DNA from: DATESN01 sp035270785
GTDB taxonomy: Bacteria > Bacillota > Clostridia > Lachnospirales > Lachnospiraceae
DNA length: 64,000 nt
NCBI GenBank assembly: GCA_035270785.1
Contig: DATESN010000071.1
Location: forward strand, 1 to 64,000
Reading direction: 5' to 3'
Made by a program: the position numbers and the translations under genes. Below the pieces are notes generated by a model. The model was not told the DNA's origin and did no database searches. It saw nothing but the letters and a program-made list of their open reading frames with translations. Of the stretch, positions 43,800 through 51,714 are shown in pieces. How positions within the stretch are numbered: the stretch's first letter is position 1; each line of letters starts with the position of its first letter.

Positions 43800-45899
43800 C
43801 TATTCATCTCCTGTTTTTTCCATAAAAGAAGTTTTAGAATTAATAGGTTCGCCTGTTATCGGATCTAAAAATTCACCTGTAATTGGATCTATTGCATAAC
43901 CTGTTGCCGAATCTATCACTACCTTGCTATTTGAGCTATTGCTACTTACACTATTGCTACTTACACTATTACCGCTTGTAGCATTACCGCTAATAGTATT
44001 TTCACTCACCGAATTATTAACGTATGGGTGAAGTTCTAACAGTTCCTTTTGTTCCGATTCTGACAATTCTTCTGTCATGAAAATATTCATATAGGGAAGA
44101 ACTTCTGTCATTATCTTTCTAACAATATCAGTTGCATATTTTGCAGAATCTTGCTCTGCAACATTTGGTTCATCAACTACCACATAAATAAGTACTTGTG
44201 GATTCACTGCTGGTGCATATCCAAGAAAGGATACTACATATTTCCCCTGATTACGTGGTACCTTTTCTGCTGTACCCGTTTTTCCACCCATTGTATATCC
44301 TGCCGGTCTAGCTGTTTTTCCTGTACCACCTTTAACAACTGCATTACAATACTCTACAACTTTTTCTGACGTAGACGCGGAAATAGGTTGTTTTAAAATC
44401 CTACTCTCAATATTAGATACCGTTGCTCCATCTGCGTTTAAAATTTTGCTAACCATATGTGGTTCATAATAATATCCTCCATTGATGAGGGCGCTAAAAG
44501 CCGTTGCCATTTGAATCATAGTCATATTAGACCCTTGTCCAAAGCTAGCAGTTGCAAGCTCTGTTTCATTCATTGTAGATGCATTAAAGACCAATGAATC
44601 AGTTCTAGCCTCACCTGCAAGATCTATATTTGTTTTTAGACCAAAGTTAAATGCATCCTGGTACTTTAAAAAAGTATCTTTGCCAATGGCTGCTCCCATT
44701 TTCATTAGAGCCACATTGCAGGAATTTTCAAGAGCTTCCGAAATAGATACAATTCCATGACCAAAGCGGTTATGACAATGGATTGTATATCCACCAACAT
44801 TTAGATAACCTAAACATTCATATGTTTCATTACCCGTTAATTTTCCAGATTCAATGCCTGAGGCTATGGTAAACGGCTTCATGGTGGAGCCGGGTTCAAA
44901 GGTACTTGAAATACAAAAATTAGTCCATAATTGATTTAACTTATCAAAATAAGTGGACTCATCCATGTCATCTATTTCTTCTTCTGTATAATATTGCGTC
45001 AGATCCTTTGGATTATTTAAATCAAAGGTGGGAGAACTTGCCATAGCAAGAATCTTTCCACTGTTAGGGTCCATAATAATACATGCTGTATTGCTACTTC
45101 CCAATCCTTTTCGTACTTCGTCTCTATGTAATTCGTTAAACTCTAATAGGTATTTTTCTACTATACTTTGAATATTTACATCAATTGTTGTTACAATCGT
45201 CTCCCCGTCTGTTGCTCTGATTGTCGTTCTTTCTAGTGTGGAATCATCATTTAGATAACCATATTCTCTACCATTTGTCCCCGTTAAAATATCGTTATAA
45301 TATTGTTCCAAACCATACGTACCTATCCCATCTGTATCCGTAAATCCGATCACATCCCCTGCTAGGGAGTTGTAAGGATAGACACGACGATACTCTTCTT
45401 CAAACCAAACACCCTTGATATTAGGATTTGTTACCACATCATTTTGTAATTCTACAAAATCACTAATTTCATTATAAGTTAGTTTCCTCTCCAAAACATA
45501 ATATTGAGAAGTGATATTATTGGTTATGTAGCTTCTTACATTGCTTTCGTCAATAGAAAAACATTTTTTTAAGGCAGCTAATGTTGCTTCTAAATAATCA
45601 CCCTTACTTACTATCATTTTACTATCTATAATTAGATTATATACTTTTTCACTAATGGCAAGATTCGTTCCTTTTGCATCAACAATATTACCTCTCTTAT
45701 ATGGTATTGTTGTACTGTCGTATTGCTGCTGAGATAAAATCTGTTTTTTATAACTTTCACCATTTTCTTTATTAATTAAAATCAAACGTATGCTTAATCC
45801 TATGAAAGCCAGTAACACCAATATAAATAGTATTACTAGCTTTTTTTGCATTTTCATAGTGAATTTATTTGGATTGTATTTTTCTTTTTTACTCTTCAA
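43800..45899 (-). CDS. ftsI: Class B penicillin-binding protein FtsI-like, with pentapeptide-repeat tail
   Basis: The 699-residue septal transpeptidase has one membrane helix, a dimerisation domain (GNIVDAKGTNLAIS) and a catalytic domain. The active serine is in EPGSTMKP (near 336), the second motif is ENSCN (near 393), and the third is GGKTGTAEK (near 536). After the catalytic domain comes a tail of about 95 residues. It has six pentapeptides of the form Asn-(Ser/Thr/Ala)-x-Ser-x and two DPITGE copies. The tail is extracytoplasmic by topology; its role is unknown. The start is TTG after AGGTG. It follows ftsL by 20 bases. Confidence 0.92.
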   Translation of the reverse strand: MKSKKEKYNPNKFTMKMQKKLVILFILVLLAFIGLSIRLILINKENGESYKKQILSQQQYDSTTIPYKRGNIVDAKGTNLAISEKVYNLIIDSKMIVSKGDYLEATLAALKKCFSIDESNVRSYITNNITSQYYVLERKLTYNEISDFVELQNDVVTNPNIKGVWFEEEYRRVYPYNSLAGDVIGFTDTDGIGTYGLEQYYNDILTGTNGREYGYLNDDSTLERTTIRATDGETIVTTIDVNIQSIVEKYLLEFNELHRDEVRKGLGSSNTACIIMDPNSGKILAMASSPTFDLNNPKDLTQYYTEEEIDDMDESTYFDKLNQLWTNFCISSTFEPGSTMKPFTIASGIESGKLTGNETYECLGYLNVGGYTIHCHNRFGHGIVSISEALENSCNVALMKMGAAIGKDTFLKYQDAFNFGLKTNIDLAGEARTDSLVFNASTMNETELATASFGQGSNMTMIQMATAFSALINGGYYYEPHMVSKILNADGATVSNIESRILKQPISASTSEKVVEYCNAVVKGGTGKTARPAGYTMGGKTGTAEKVPRNQGKYVVSFLGYAPAVNPQVLIYVVVDEPNVAEQDSAKYATDIVRKIMTEVLPYMNIFMTEELSESEQKELLELHPYVNNSVSENTISGNATSGNSVSSNSVSSNSSNSKVVIDSATGYAIDPITGEFLDPITGEPINSKTSFMEKTGDE
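43935..44009. repeat. 15-bp-period tandem repeat in the ftsI tail
   Basis: Five 15-base units lie head to tail; 43935-43949 and 43950-43964 differ in one base, the others are more diverged. Each unit encodes one pentapeptide of the Asn-x-x-Ser-x type, so copy-number change would keep the frame. Confidence 0.85.
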
Positions 45900-45919
45900 A
45901 GTAACACCTACTTAACATT

Positions 45920-46423
45920 TTATGGTATTAAGGCATATTGTCTTACATAATCGCTTCCTTCACCAGAATATGTGATAATCTGGCCTTCCGAAGCATAACT
46001 CATGCCTAATTCTTCAATAGCAACTTTTTTGACATCTTCTAAATTAATGTTACTAATGATACGACTATATTCCTCATCATTTTCTAAATAAATACTATTT
46101 AATTGACTTTTTAGCGATGCAATATTTTCTACACTATTTGTAATCTTGAATTGTAATTGTATATATCCAACTAAAACAATACCTGACACTAATAACGCTA
46201 GTGCGAGAAAAATAACATATCCCATATTCATATGTACTGCTTTATCACGGTTTTTTCTCGCAGAAACACTTAGTTTTTTCTTTGGTTCTTCTTCTATTGC
46301 TATAGAAATGTCTAATTTCCTTACAGCATTCCCTTGTACATAGCTATCATACCTTTTTTCTTTTGCCGTAGTATTTCTATATTCTTTTGTGGTCTGCACT
46401 TTTCCTTGACGCGAACCTGCCAT
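45920..46423 (-). CDS. ftsL: FtsL-like division protein
   Basis: The 167-residue protein has a basic cytoplasmic N-terminus, one membrane helix (YVIFLALALLVSGIVLVGYI) and a short extracytoplasmic coiled-coil segment (SVENIASLKSQLNSIYLEND). This layout, and the position between rsmH and ftsI, identifies it as FtsL, which joins FtsB and FtsQ; sequence conservation in this family is low. The N-terminal tail of about 75 residues is longer than usual. ATG at 46423 has AGAGGG upstream. Confidence 0.85.
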   Translation of the reverse strand: MAGSRQGKVQTTKEYRNTTAKEKRYDSYVQGNAVRKLDISIAIEEEPKKKLSVSARKNRDKAVHMNMGYVIFLALALLVSGIVLVGYIQLQFKITNSVENIASLKSQLNSIYLENDEEYSRIISNINLEDVKKVAIEELGMSYASEGQIITYSGEGSDYVRQYALIP

Positions 46424-46465
46424 ATGAAAGTCCCTCTGTTTTTCCGCAAACATTTACAATAATTG

Positions 46466-47401
46466 CTATTTTTTTTCAAATACTCTTAATTTTGCACTTT
46501 TAGATCTTCTATTAACTTCTAGTTCTTCTTCACTTGGCAAAATAGGTTTTCTCGTAGTTGCCTTTCCTTTCGAAACCTTTCCACAAATACATACTGGAAA
46601 TTCTGGTGGACAAGTACAAGGATTTTCATTTTTACGAAATGCTGATTTTACAATTCTATCTTCCAACGAATGGAAGGTAATAATGCATAATCTTCCTCCG
46701 GGATTCAACAAATCAATCATGCTATCAAGTGAATCTTTTAAAACCTCTAATTCTTTATTACATTCAATACGAATAGCTTGGAACGTTTTTTTGGAAGGAT
46801 GTCCGCCTGTAATGCGCATCTTTGCTGGAATTGCCCCTTTGATTATTTCATTTAATTCTCCGGTTGTGGCAATTGGTTTCTCGCTACGCACTCTCACAAT
46901 ATGTTTTGCTATATTTTTAGCAAATTGATCTTCCCCATAATCACGAATAATCCTATAGATGTCTCTTTCTGGGTAATCATTCACTATTTCTTTTGCACTT
47001 AACGTCTGTCTTTGGTCCATTCTCATATCTAAAAGGGTGTCATATTTATAAGAAAACCCTCTTTCAATCGTATCAAGTTGATAAGATGAAACTCCTAGGT
47101 CAAGAATTATTCCATCTACTTTTTCGATTCCTATTCCTTGCAATGCTCTTTTAACATTAGAATAATTTTCTCTTATAATCGTAATTTTACTTTGATAATC
47201 CATTAATCTTTTACTAGCTGCCTCTATTGCCGCACTATCCTGATCAATTCCAATCAATCTTCCTTTATCATCCAACTTTTTGACAATTTCAAGTGCATGT
47301 CCACCGCCGCCAAGTGTTCCATCTACATAGATTCCAGATGATTTTATATGAAGTCCTTCTATTGTTTCTCCTAATAATACGGATTTATGTTCAAAGCTCA
47401 T
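46466..47401 (-). CDS. rsmH: 16S rRNA (cytosine-1402-N4)-methyltransferase RsmH
   Basis: RsmH methylates C1402 of 16S rRNA using SAM. The 311-residue protein starts with HKSVLLGE and has the SAM loop YVDGTLGGGGHA, DLGVSSYQLDTIERGFSY, MRMDQ and the late CICGKVSKGKATTRKPI. Length is normal. It lies between mraZ (39 bases) and ftsL (43 bases), the standard dcw order. Confidence 0.97.
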   Translation of the reverse strand: MSFEHKSVLLGETIEGLHIKSSGIYVDGTLGGGGHALEIVKKLDDKGRLIGIDQDSAAIEAASKRLMDYQSKITIIRENYSNVKRALQGIGIEKVDGIILDLGVSSYQLDTIERGFSYKYDTLLDMRMDQRQTLSAKEIVNDYPERDIYRIIRDYGEDQFAKNIAKHIVRVRSEKPIATTGELNEIIKGAIPAKMRITGGHPSKKTFQAIRIECNKELEVLKDSLDSMIDLLNPGGRLCIITFHSLEDRIVKSAFRKNENPCTCPPEFPVCICGKVSKGKATTRKPILPSEEELEVNRRSKSAKLRVFEKK

Positions 47402-47439
47402 ATACGTAGGCCTCCATCTGTCTGCCTTTACAGACTCTT

Positions 47440-47871
47440 TTATATGCCAAGTCCTAAATCTGCCATATGCTCCGCAATTTCATCCATATCTTCGTAGGTA
47501 GCAGTTCCTTCCCATCTTTCTTTTGACCAGATTTCAATTCTGCTTGCTACACCAACTAGAACAACTTCTTTTTCCATCTCTGCAAATTCTCTTAGCGTAG
47601 AGGGAACTAGTATTCTTCCTTGCTTGTCCACTTCTACTTCTGCAGCTCCTGCCAAAAAGAAACGAACAAATTGTCTGGCATCCTTATTTGTTAATGGTAA
47701 TAACTTCAACTTTTCTTCAAATACCTTCCACTCATGATTATCATACACAAATAAACAGCCATCTAAGCCCTTCGTTATCACAAATGTGTCGCCCAGAATA
47801 TCTCTGAACTTCGAAGGTATAATGAGCCTGCCTTTCAAATCAATAGTGTGATTGTATTCTCCCATAAACAT
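47440..47871 (-). CDS. mraZ: Transcriptional regulator MraZ
   Basis: MraZ binds DNA repeats upstream of its own gene and controls the dcw cluster. The 143-residue protein has two SpoVT/AbrB-like swapped hairpins (GEYNHTIDLKGRLIIPSKFR and EVEVDKQGRILVPSTLREF). I chose ATG at 47871, which has GGTGA five bases upstream; an upstream in-frame start at 47937 lies in the operator array. The four-copy repeat just upstream matches the expected operator arrangement. Confidence 0.96.
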   Translation of the reverse strand: MFMGEYNHTIDLKGRLIIPSKFRDILGDTFVITKGLDGCLFVYDNHEWKVFEEKLKLLPLTNKDARQFVRFFLAGAAEVEVDKQGRILVPSTLREFAEMEKEVVLVGVASRIEIWSKERWEGTATYEDMDEIAEHMADLGLGI

Positions 47872-47932
47872 AAAAGTCACCAACTTTTCAAGTGTGTCTG
47901 CCACGATTGTAATAAGTTTGTGAATGTTATCT

Positions 47933-47968
47933 ACCACTTAACACCACTTCATACCACTTTTCACCACT
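47933..47968 (-). promoter_or_regulatory. MraZ operator: four AGTGGT boxes at 10-bp spacing
   Basis: On the minus strand AGTGGT occurs four times at exactly 10-base steps (plus-strand ACCACT at 47933, 47943, 47953 and 47963). E. coli MraZ is known to bind direct repeats of TGGG-type boxes spaced by 10 bases upstream of mraZ. The array lies 62-97 bases before the start codon and just downstream of the predicted -10 element, as expected for autorepression. Confidence 0.85.
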
Positions 47969-47977
47969 TATGAACCT

Positions 47978-48006
47978 ATTTTATACTAATATTAAGAATT
48001 TGACAA
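47978..48006 (-). promoter_or_regulatory. Putative mraZ (dcw) promoter
   Basis: TTGTCA (48001-48006) and TAAAAT (47978-47983) are spaced by 17 bases on the minus strand, a good SigA-type match. The MraZ box array begins 10 bases downstream. The terminator of lgt lies just upstream, so this should be the main promoter for the whole dcw run. Confidence 0.7.
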
Positions 48007-48030
48007 GTAATTTTCAAGTATTTAATCATC

Positions 48031-48066
48031 AAAAAAAAGCGCAAATCCTAAAGATTTGCGCTTTTT
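48031..48066. terminator. Intrinsic terminator after lgt, upstream of the dcw promoter
   Basis: AGCGCAAATC and GATTTGCGCT form a perfect 10-bp stem with a five-base loop, flanked by A8 and T5. It ends the lgt transcript on the minus strand and separates it from the dcw cluster. Confidence 0.93.
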
Positions 48067-48129
48067 ACTATATGTGGTTATTAATTATTTCTTTTGTCTA
48101 TATCTAGAAAACTTCTATGTTTTTTTGTT

Positions 48130-49020
48130 TTATTTTTTGGAAGTTTTTACTACCTCTTTTTTCTTTTTATCATTTACCCTTACTATAATTTCAATAATAA
48201 TAGATAAAATAAATAAAAACATACCCAAAACTTGTGAAGCTGCAATATTCGTATTCATAAAACGAAGTTGATCTGTTCTAATTCCTTCAACAAAAAATCT
48301 TCCTAGTCCATATCCGCCTAAATATATTAAAGTAATCTCACCTTGGAATTTCTTATGCTTACGATACAGTAACATGATTGCTAAAATTATTACGTTCCAA
48401 ACACTTTCATAAAGGAATGTGGGATGTACCTGAATATAATTAGCTCCTTCCGTAATATGTGTCGCAATGCTCGTTGAGATATCACTACCTCTAACAGCTT
48501 CTATTGGTAAACGCATAGAAAATAAACCGTCACTATATTCACCAAACGCTTCACGATTCATGAAATTAGCCCAACGACCTATAATCTGGCCTAAAATCAG
48601 TCCTGTCACTCCCACGTCTGTTAATTGAAACATCTTAATTTTTTTAATCTTTGTATATATCGCACATGTTAAAAAAGCCGCTATCACTGCACCATATATA
48701 GCCAGTCCACCACCTCTTATATTAAATACACTAAGTAAATCAGTTTTATAGTAATCCCAGGACAATGCCACATAATAAATCCTTGCTCCTATAATAGAAA
48801 AAATAATTGCATAAATGGAAAAATCCCAATAAATATCAGGATCATGACCTTCTAACTTTGCTTGGTTTAACCAAAGTGCAAATCCTGCCATAACACCGAT
48901 ACCAATAATGACTCCGTAAAGTGCAATTGGAAAACCAAATACCGTGAAACCTTTTGGTACATTTTTTAAATAAATACCCAAATTGGGAAAGGCGATATCT
49001 TTTGCTCCCATAATATCCAT
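48130..49020 (-). CDS. lgt: Prolipoprotein diacylglyceryl transferase
   Basis: Lgt attaches diacylglycerol to the lipobox cysteine of prelipoproteins in the membrane. The 296-residue protein has seven helices and the Lgt signature GQIIGRWANFMNREAFG, with GGLAIYG and the late GRFFVEGIRTDQL. The start ATG has GGAG seven bases upstream. It is the last gene of the long housekeeping run before the dcw cluster, 42 bases after ychF. Confidence 0.96.
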   Translation of the reverse strand: MDIMGAKDIAFPNLGIYLKNVPKGFTVFGFPIALYGVIIGIGVMAGFALWLNQAKLEGHDPDIYWDFSIYAIIFSIIGARIYYVALSWDYYKTDLLSVFNIRGGGLAIYGAVIAAFLTCAIYTKIKKIKMFQLTDVGVTGLILGQIIGRWANFMNREAFGEYSDGLFSMRLPIEAVRGSDISTSIATHITEGANYIQVHPTFLYESVWNVIILAIMLLYRKHKKFQGEITLIYLGGYGLGRFFVEGIRTDQLRFMNTNIAASQVLGMFLFILSIIIEIIVRVNDKKKKEVVKTSKK

Positions 49021-49062
49021 AACTAGCTCCTATCCACCTGTTATAACAGATGATTTCTTTTT

Positions 49063-50163
49063 TTATACATTAAAACGGAACAAAATAACATCTCCATCTT
49101 TCACAACATATTCTTTTCCTTCCAATCCAACTAACCCTTTTTCTTTCGCCGCAGATAACGAGCCAAATTCTAATAAATGTTTATAATTCACTACTTCTGC
49201 ACGAATAAATCCTCGTTCAAAATCTGTATGAATCTTTCCTGCAGCTCCTGGGGCTTTTGTTCCTTCTTTGATTGTCCAAGCTCTTGTTTCATCTTCTCCG
49301 GCAGTTAAATAACTGATGAGCCCTAATAAATGATAGCTTGCTTTAACTAATTTTTCGAGACCTGATTCTTTTAATCCCAGATCTTCCAGAAACATTGCTT
49401 TTTCCTCATCATCAAGCTCTGCTATTTCTTGCTCTATTTGGGCACAGATTACAAACACTTCACTTTTTTCAACCATAGCAAACTCACGAACTGCCTGAAC
49501 CAATGGGTTGTTAATCCCATCGTCTGCCAAATCTTCCTCTGCCACATTTGCAGCAAAGATAACAGGTTTTGCAGTTAAAAGATTATAGGAATCAAACAAA
49601 CCTTTTTCGTCTTCATCATCACCAACTTCAAAAGTCTTTGCCATCTTTCCATCCTCTAGATGAGTTTTAATGCTCTTTAAAAGATTTAATTCTTTTGCTA
49701 ATGTTTTATCATTGATTGCTCCCCGAACTGTTTTTGAAATTCTTCTTTCCAATATATCCAGATCAGAAAAGATCAATTCGAAATTAATGGTTTCGATATC
49801 TCTAAGGGGATTTACAGTTCCATCTACATGTATAATATTTGTATCTTCGAAGCATCTAACAACATGGACAATCGCATCTACTTCTCTAATCGTACTTAAA
49901 AATTGATTGCCAAGTCCTTCTCCTTTGGAAGCCCCTTTTACAAGACCCGCAATATCTACAAATTCAATCACCGCTGGCGTAACTTTTTTTGATGTATACA
50001 TTTTTCCTAAAAGCTTTATTCTTTCATCCGGTACAGTTACTATTCCCACATTAGGATCAATGGTACAGAATGGATAGTTTGCTGATTCAGCTCCTGCTTT
50101 AGTTAATGAGTTGAATAATGTGCTCTTTCCTACATTTGGTAAACCTACTATTCCTAATTTCAT
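49063..50163 (-). CDS. ychF: Obg-family ATPase YchF
   Basis: YchF is a ribosome-associated ATPase with an OBG-type G domain. The 366-residue protein has GLPNVGKSTLFN, the switch DIAGLVKGASKGEGLG, a coiled-coil insertion and a C-terminal TGS domain (FFERGF-type block DFERGFIRAEVV). The nucleotide specificity motif is NVAEED, in place of NKxD, as usual for YchF. It starts directly after the rpe stop codon (TAA|ATG), and its AAGGAG lies inside rpe. Confidence 0.96.
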   Translation of the reverse strand: MKLGIVGLPNVGKSTLFNSLTKAGAESANYPFCTIDPNVGIVTVPDERIKLLGKMYTSKKVTPAVIEFVDIAGLVKGASKGEGLGNQFLSTIREVDAIVHVVRCFEDTNIIHVDGTVNPLRDIETINFELIFSDLDILERRISKTVRGAINDKTLAKELNLLKSIKTHLEDGKMAKTFEVGDDEDEKGLFDSYNLLTAKPVIFAANVAEEDLADDGINNPLVQAVREFAMVEKSEVFVICAQIEQEIAELDDEEKAMFLEDLGLKESGLEKLVKASYHLLGLISYLTAGEDETRAWTIKEGTKAPGAAGKIHTDFERGFIRAEVVNYKHLLEFGSLSAAKEKGLVGLEGKEYVVKDGDVILFRFNV

Positions 50164-50829
50164 TTAATACTCCTTATATTCTTTTAGTATTTTCATAAAG
50201 TGTTTGGTATTTTCCACTACATTTCCTTTGTATATCGCAGACCCCATAACAATAATATTGGCACCTGCCTGTAGTACGTTTTCTATATTATTTTCATTAA
50301 TTCCACCGTCAACTTCTAAATCAATGGATAGATTCTTTTCTTTTATAAGTTCACTAATCCTATTAATCTTTTCTGTGCTATAACCAATATAGGCTTGTCC
50401 ACCAAAACCAGGCCTTACACACATAACAAGAATCATATCTATCATTTCAAAATAAGGCTCCAAAGCATGAATGGAGGTTTCTGGATTAATTGCCAATCCT
50501 ACTTTTACACCAAGCTTTTTTATTTTTTTTATTACTTCCTCTGGATACTTCAGTGTTTCCAAATGTACCGTAATAATATCTGCTCCACACTTCACAAACT
50601 CTTCTATGTATTTTTCTGGTTCTATAATCATGAGATGAACATCGAATATTCTTTTGGTTACCCTTCGAATACTCTTTATGACAGGCATTCCAAAGGAAAT
50701 AGATGGTACGTAAACCCCATCCATAACATCAATATGAATATACTCTGCTCCAGCCTGATCCACTGCTTGTATTTCTTCTCCCAATTTTGAAAAATCAGCT
50801 GCTAAAATAGATGGTGACAATATATTCAT
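50164..50829 (-). CDS. rpe: Ribulose-phosphate 3-epimerase
   Basis: Rpe interconverts ribulose 5-phosphate and xylulose 5-phosphate in the pentose phosphate pathway. The 221-residue barrel has the start LSPSILAADF, HIDVMDGVYVPSISFG, DVHLMI, MCVRPGFGGQ and DLEVDGGINENNI with the catalytic aspartates. It follows rsgA by one base. The rsgA-rpe pair is typical of Firmicutes. Confidence 0.97.
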   Translation of the reverse strand: MNILSPSILAADFSKLGEEIQAVDQAGAEYIHIDVMDGVYVPSISFGMPVIKSIRRVTKRIFDVHLMIIEPEKYIEEFVKCGADIITVHLETLKYPEEVIKKIKKLGVKVGLAINPETSIHALEPYFEMIDMILVMCVRPGFGGQAYIGYSTEKINRISELIKEKNLSIDLEVDGGINENNIENVLQAGANIIVMGSAIYKGNVVENTKHFMKILKEYKEY

Positions 50830-50830
50830 C

Positions 50831-51709
50831 CTAATATCTCCTTTTTTCTTTTTGTTCGTTATAAAGTAAAATATAATTATGGTATCTAACCTTGCTGATT
50901 TTTCCTTGTTCTAACGCTTCTTTCACAGCACAATTAGGTTCATGAGTATGAGTACATTCTTGAAAACGACAATGTTCTTGATATTTAGTGAATTCTGGAT
51001 AATAGTTTTTCAGTTCTTCCTTTTGCATACTAAACACTTGTAAGGAACTAAACCCCGGGGTATCCATAATATAACTATTATGATCAATCTCTATCAATTC
51101 GCTATGTCTGGTTGTGTGCTTTCCCCTATCTATTTTCTCACTAATAGAACCAGTTTCCATATGCACCTTGGGTTGAATTTTATTAATAATAGAGGATTTT
51201 CCTACCCCACTAGGACCAGCAACTGCCGTTGTCTTACCTAATAAAAGTTTCTTCAACTCTATACTTCCATCCGTTTCCATGGCGCTTGAAAAAATCAAAG
51301 AATAACCTGTCTTATCATATATTTGTCTTATCTCTTCTTTCTCCCCTTTGGATGATATATCGCTTTTATTAAAACAAATAATGCAATAAAGTCCTTGCTG
51401 TTCCATCATAATTAGAAAGCGATCCAGTAAATTGAAATTGGGGTCTGGTTTTACAATAGAAAAGATAACCAACGCTTGATCAATATTTGCTACCGCCGGA
51501 CGTATTAATGAATTCGTTCTCGGTAAAATATCATTTATATTTCCCTTTTTGTCATCCTCATTAATAACATCAAATAAGACATTGTCACCCACTAAAGGCT
51601 TCATTCTTTCTTTCCTAAATATGCCCTTTGCCTTGCACTCGTAAATCCCATAATCAAAAACATGAACATAATAAAAACCAGCAATCCCTTTTATAATTTT
51701 ACCTTGCAT
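50831..51709 (-). CDS. rsgA: Ribosome small subunit-dependent GTPase RsgA
   Basis: RsgA checks maturation of the 30S subunit. The 292-residue protein has an N-terminal OB fold, a circularly permuted GTPase domain in the order G4 (CFNKSDI), G1 (GPSGVGKSS) and G3 (DTPGFSS), and a C-terminal zinc knuckle (CRFQECTHTHEPNC). It starts five bases after the kinase gene, so it is co-transcribed with prkC and prpC, as in Bacillus. Confidence 0.97.
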   Translation of the reverse strand: MQGKIIKGIAGFYYVHVFDYGIYECKAKGIFRKERMKPLVGDNVLFDVINEDDKKGNINDILPRTNSLIRPAVANIDQALVIFSIVKPDPNFNLLDRFLIMMEQQGLYCIICFNKSDISSKGEKEEIRQIYDKTGYSLIFSSAMETDGSIELKKLLLGKTTAVAGPSGVGKSSIINKIQPKVHMETGSISEKIDRGKHTTRHSELIEIDHNSYIMDTPGFSSLQVFSMQKEELKNYYPEFTKYQEHCRFQECTHTHEPNCAVKEALEQGKISKVRYHNYILLYNEQKEKRRY

Positions 51710-51714
51710 AGGCT

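Noticed and set aside
43800..45899. PASTA domains in the tail of the FtsI-like protein
   Set aside because: The region after the catalytic domain is low-complexity pentapeptide repeat and DPITGE repeats without the PASTA pattern.
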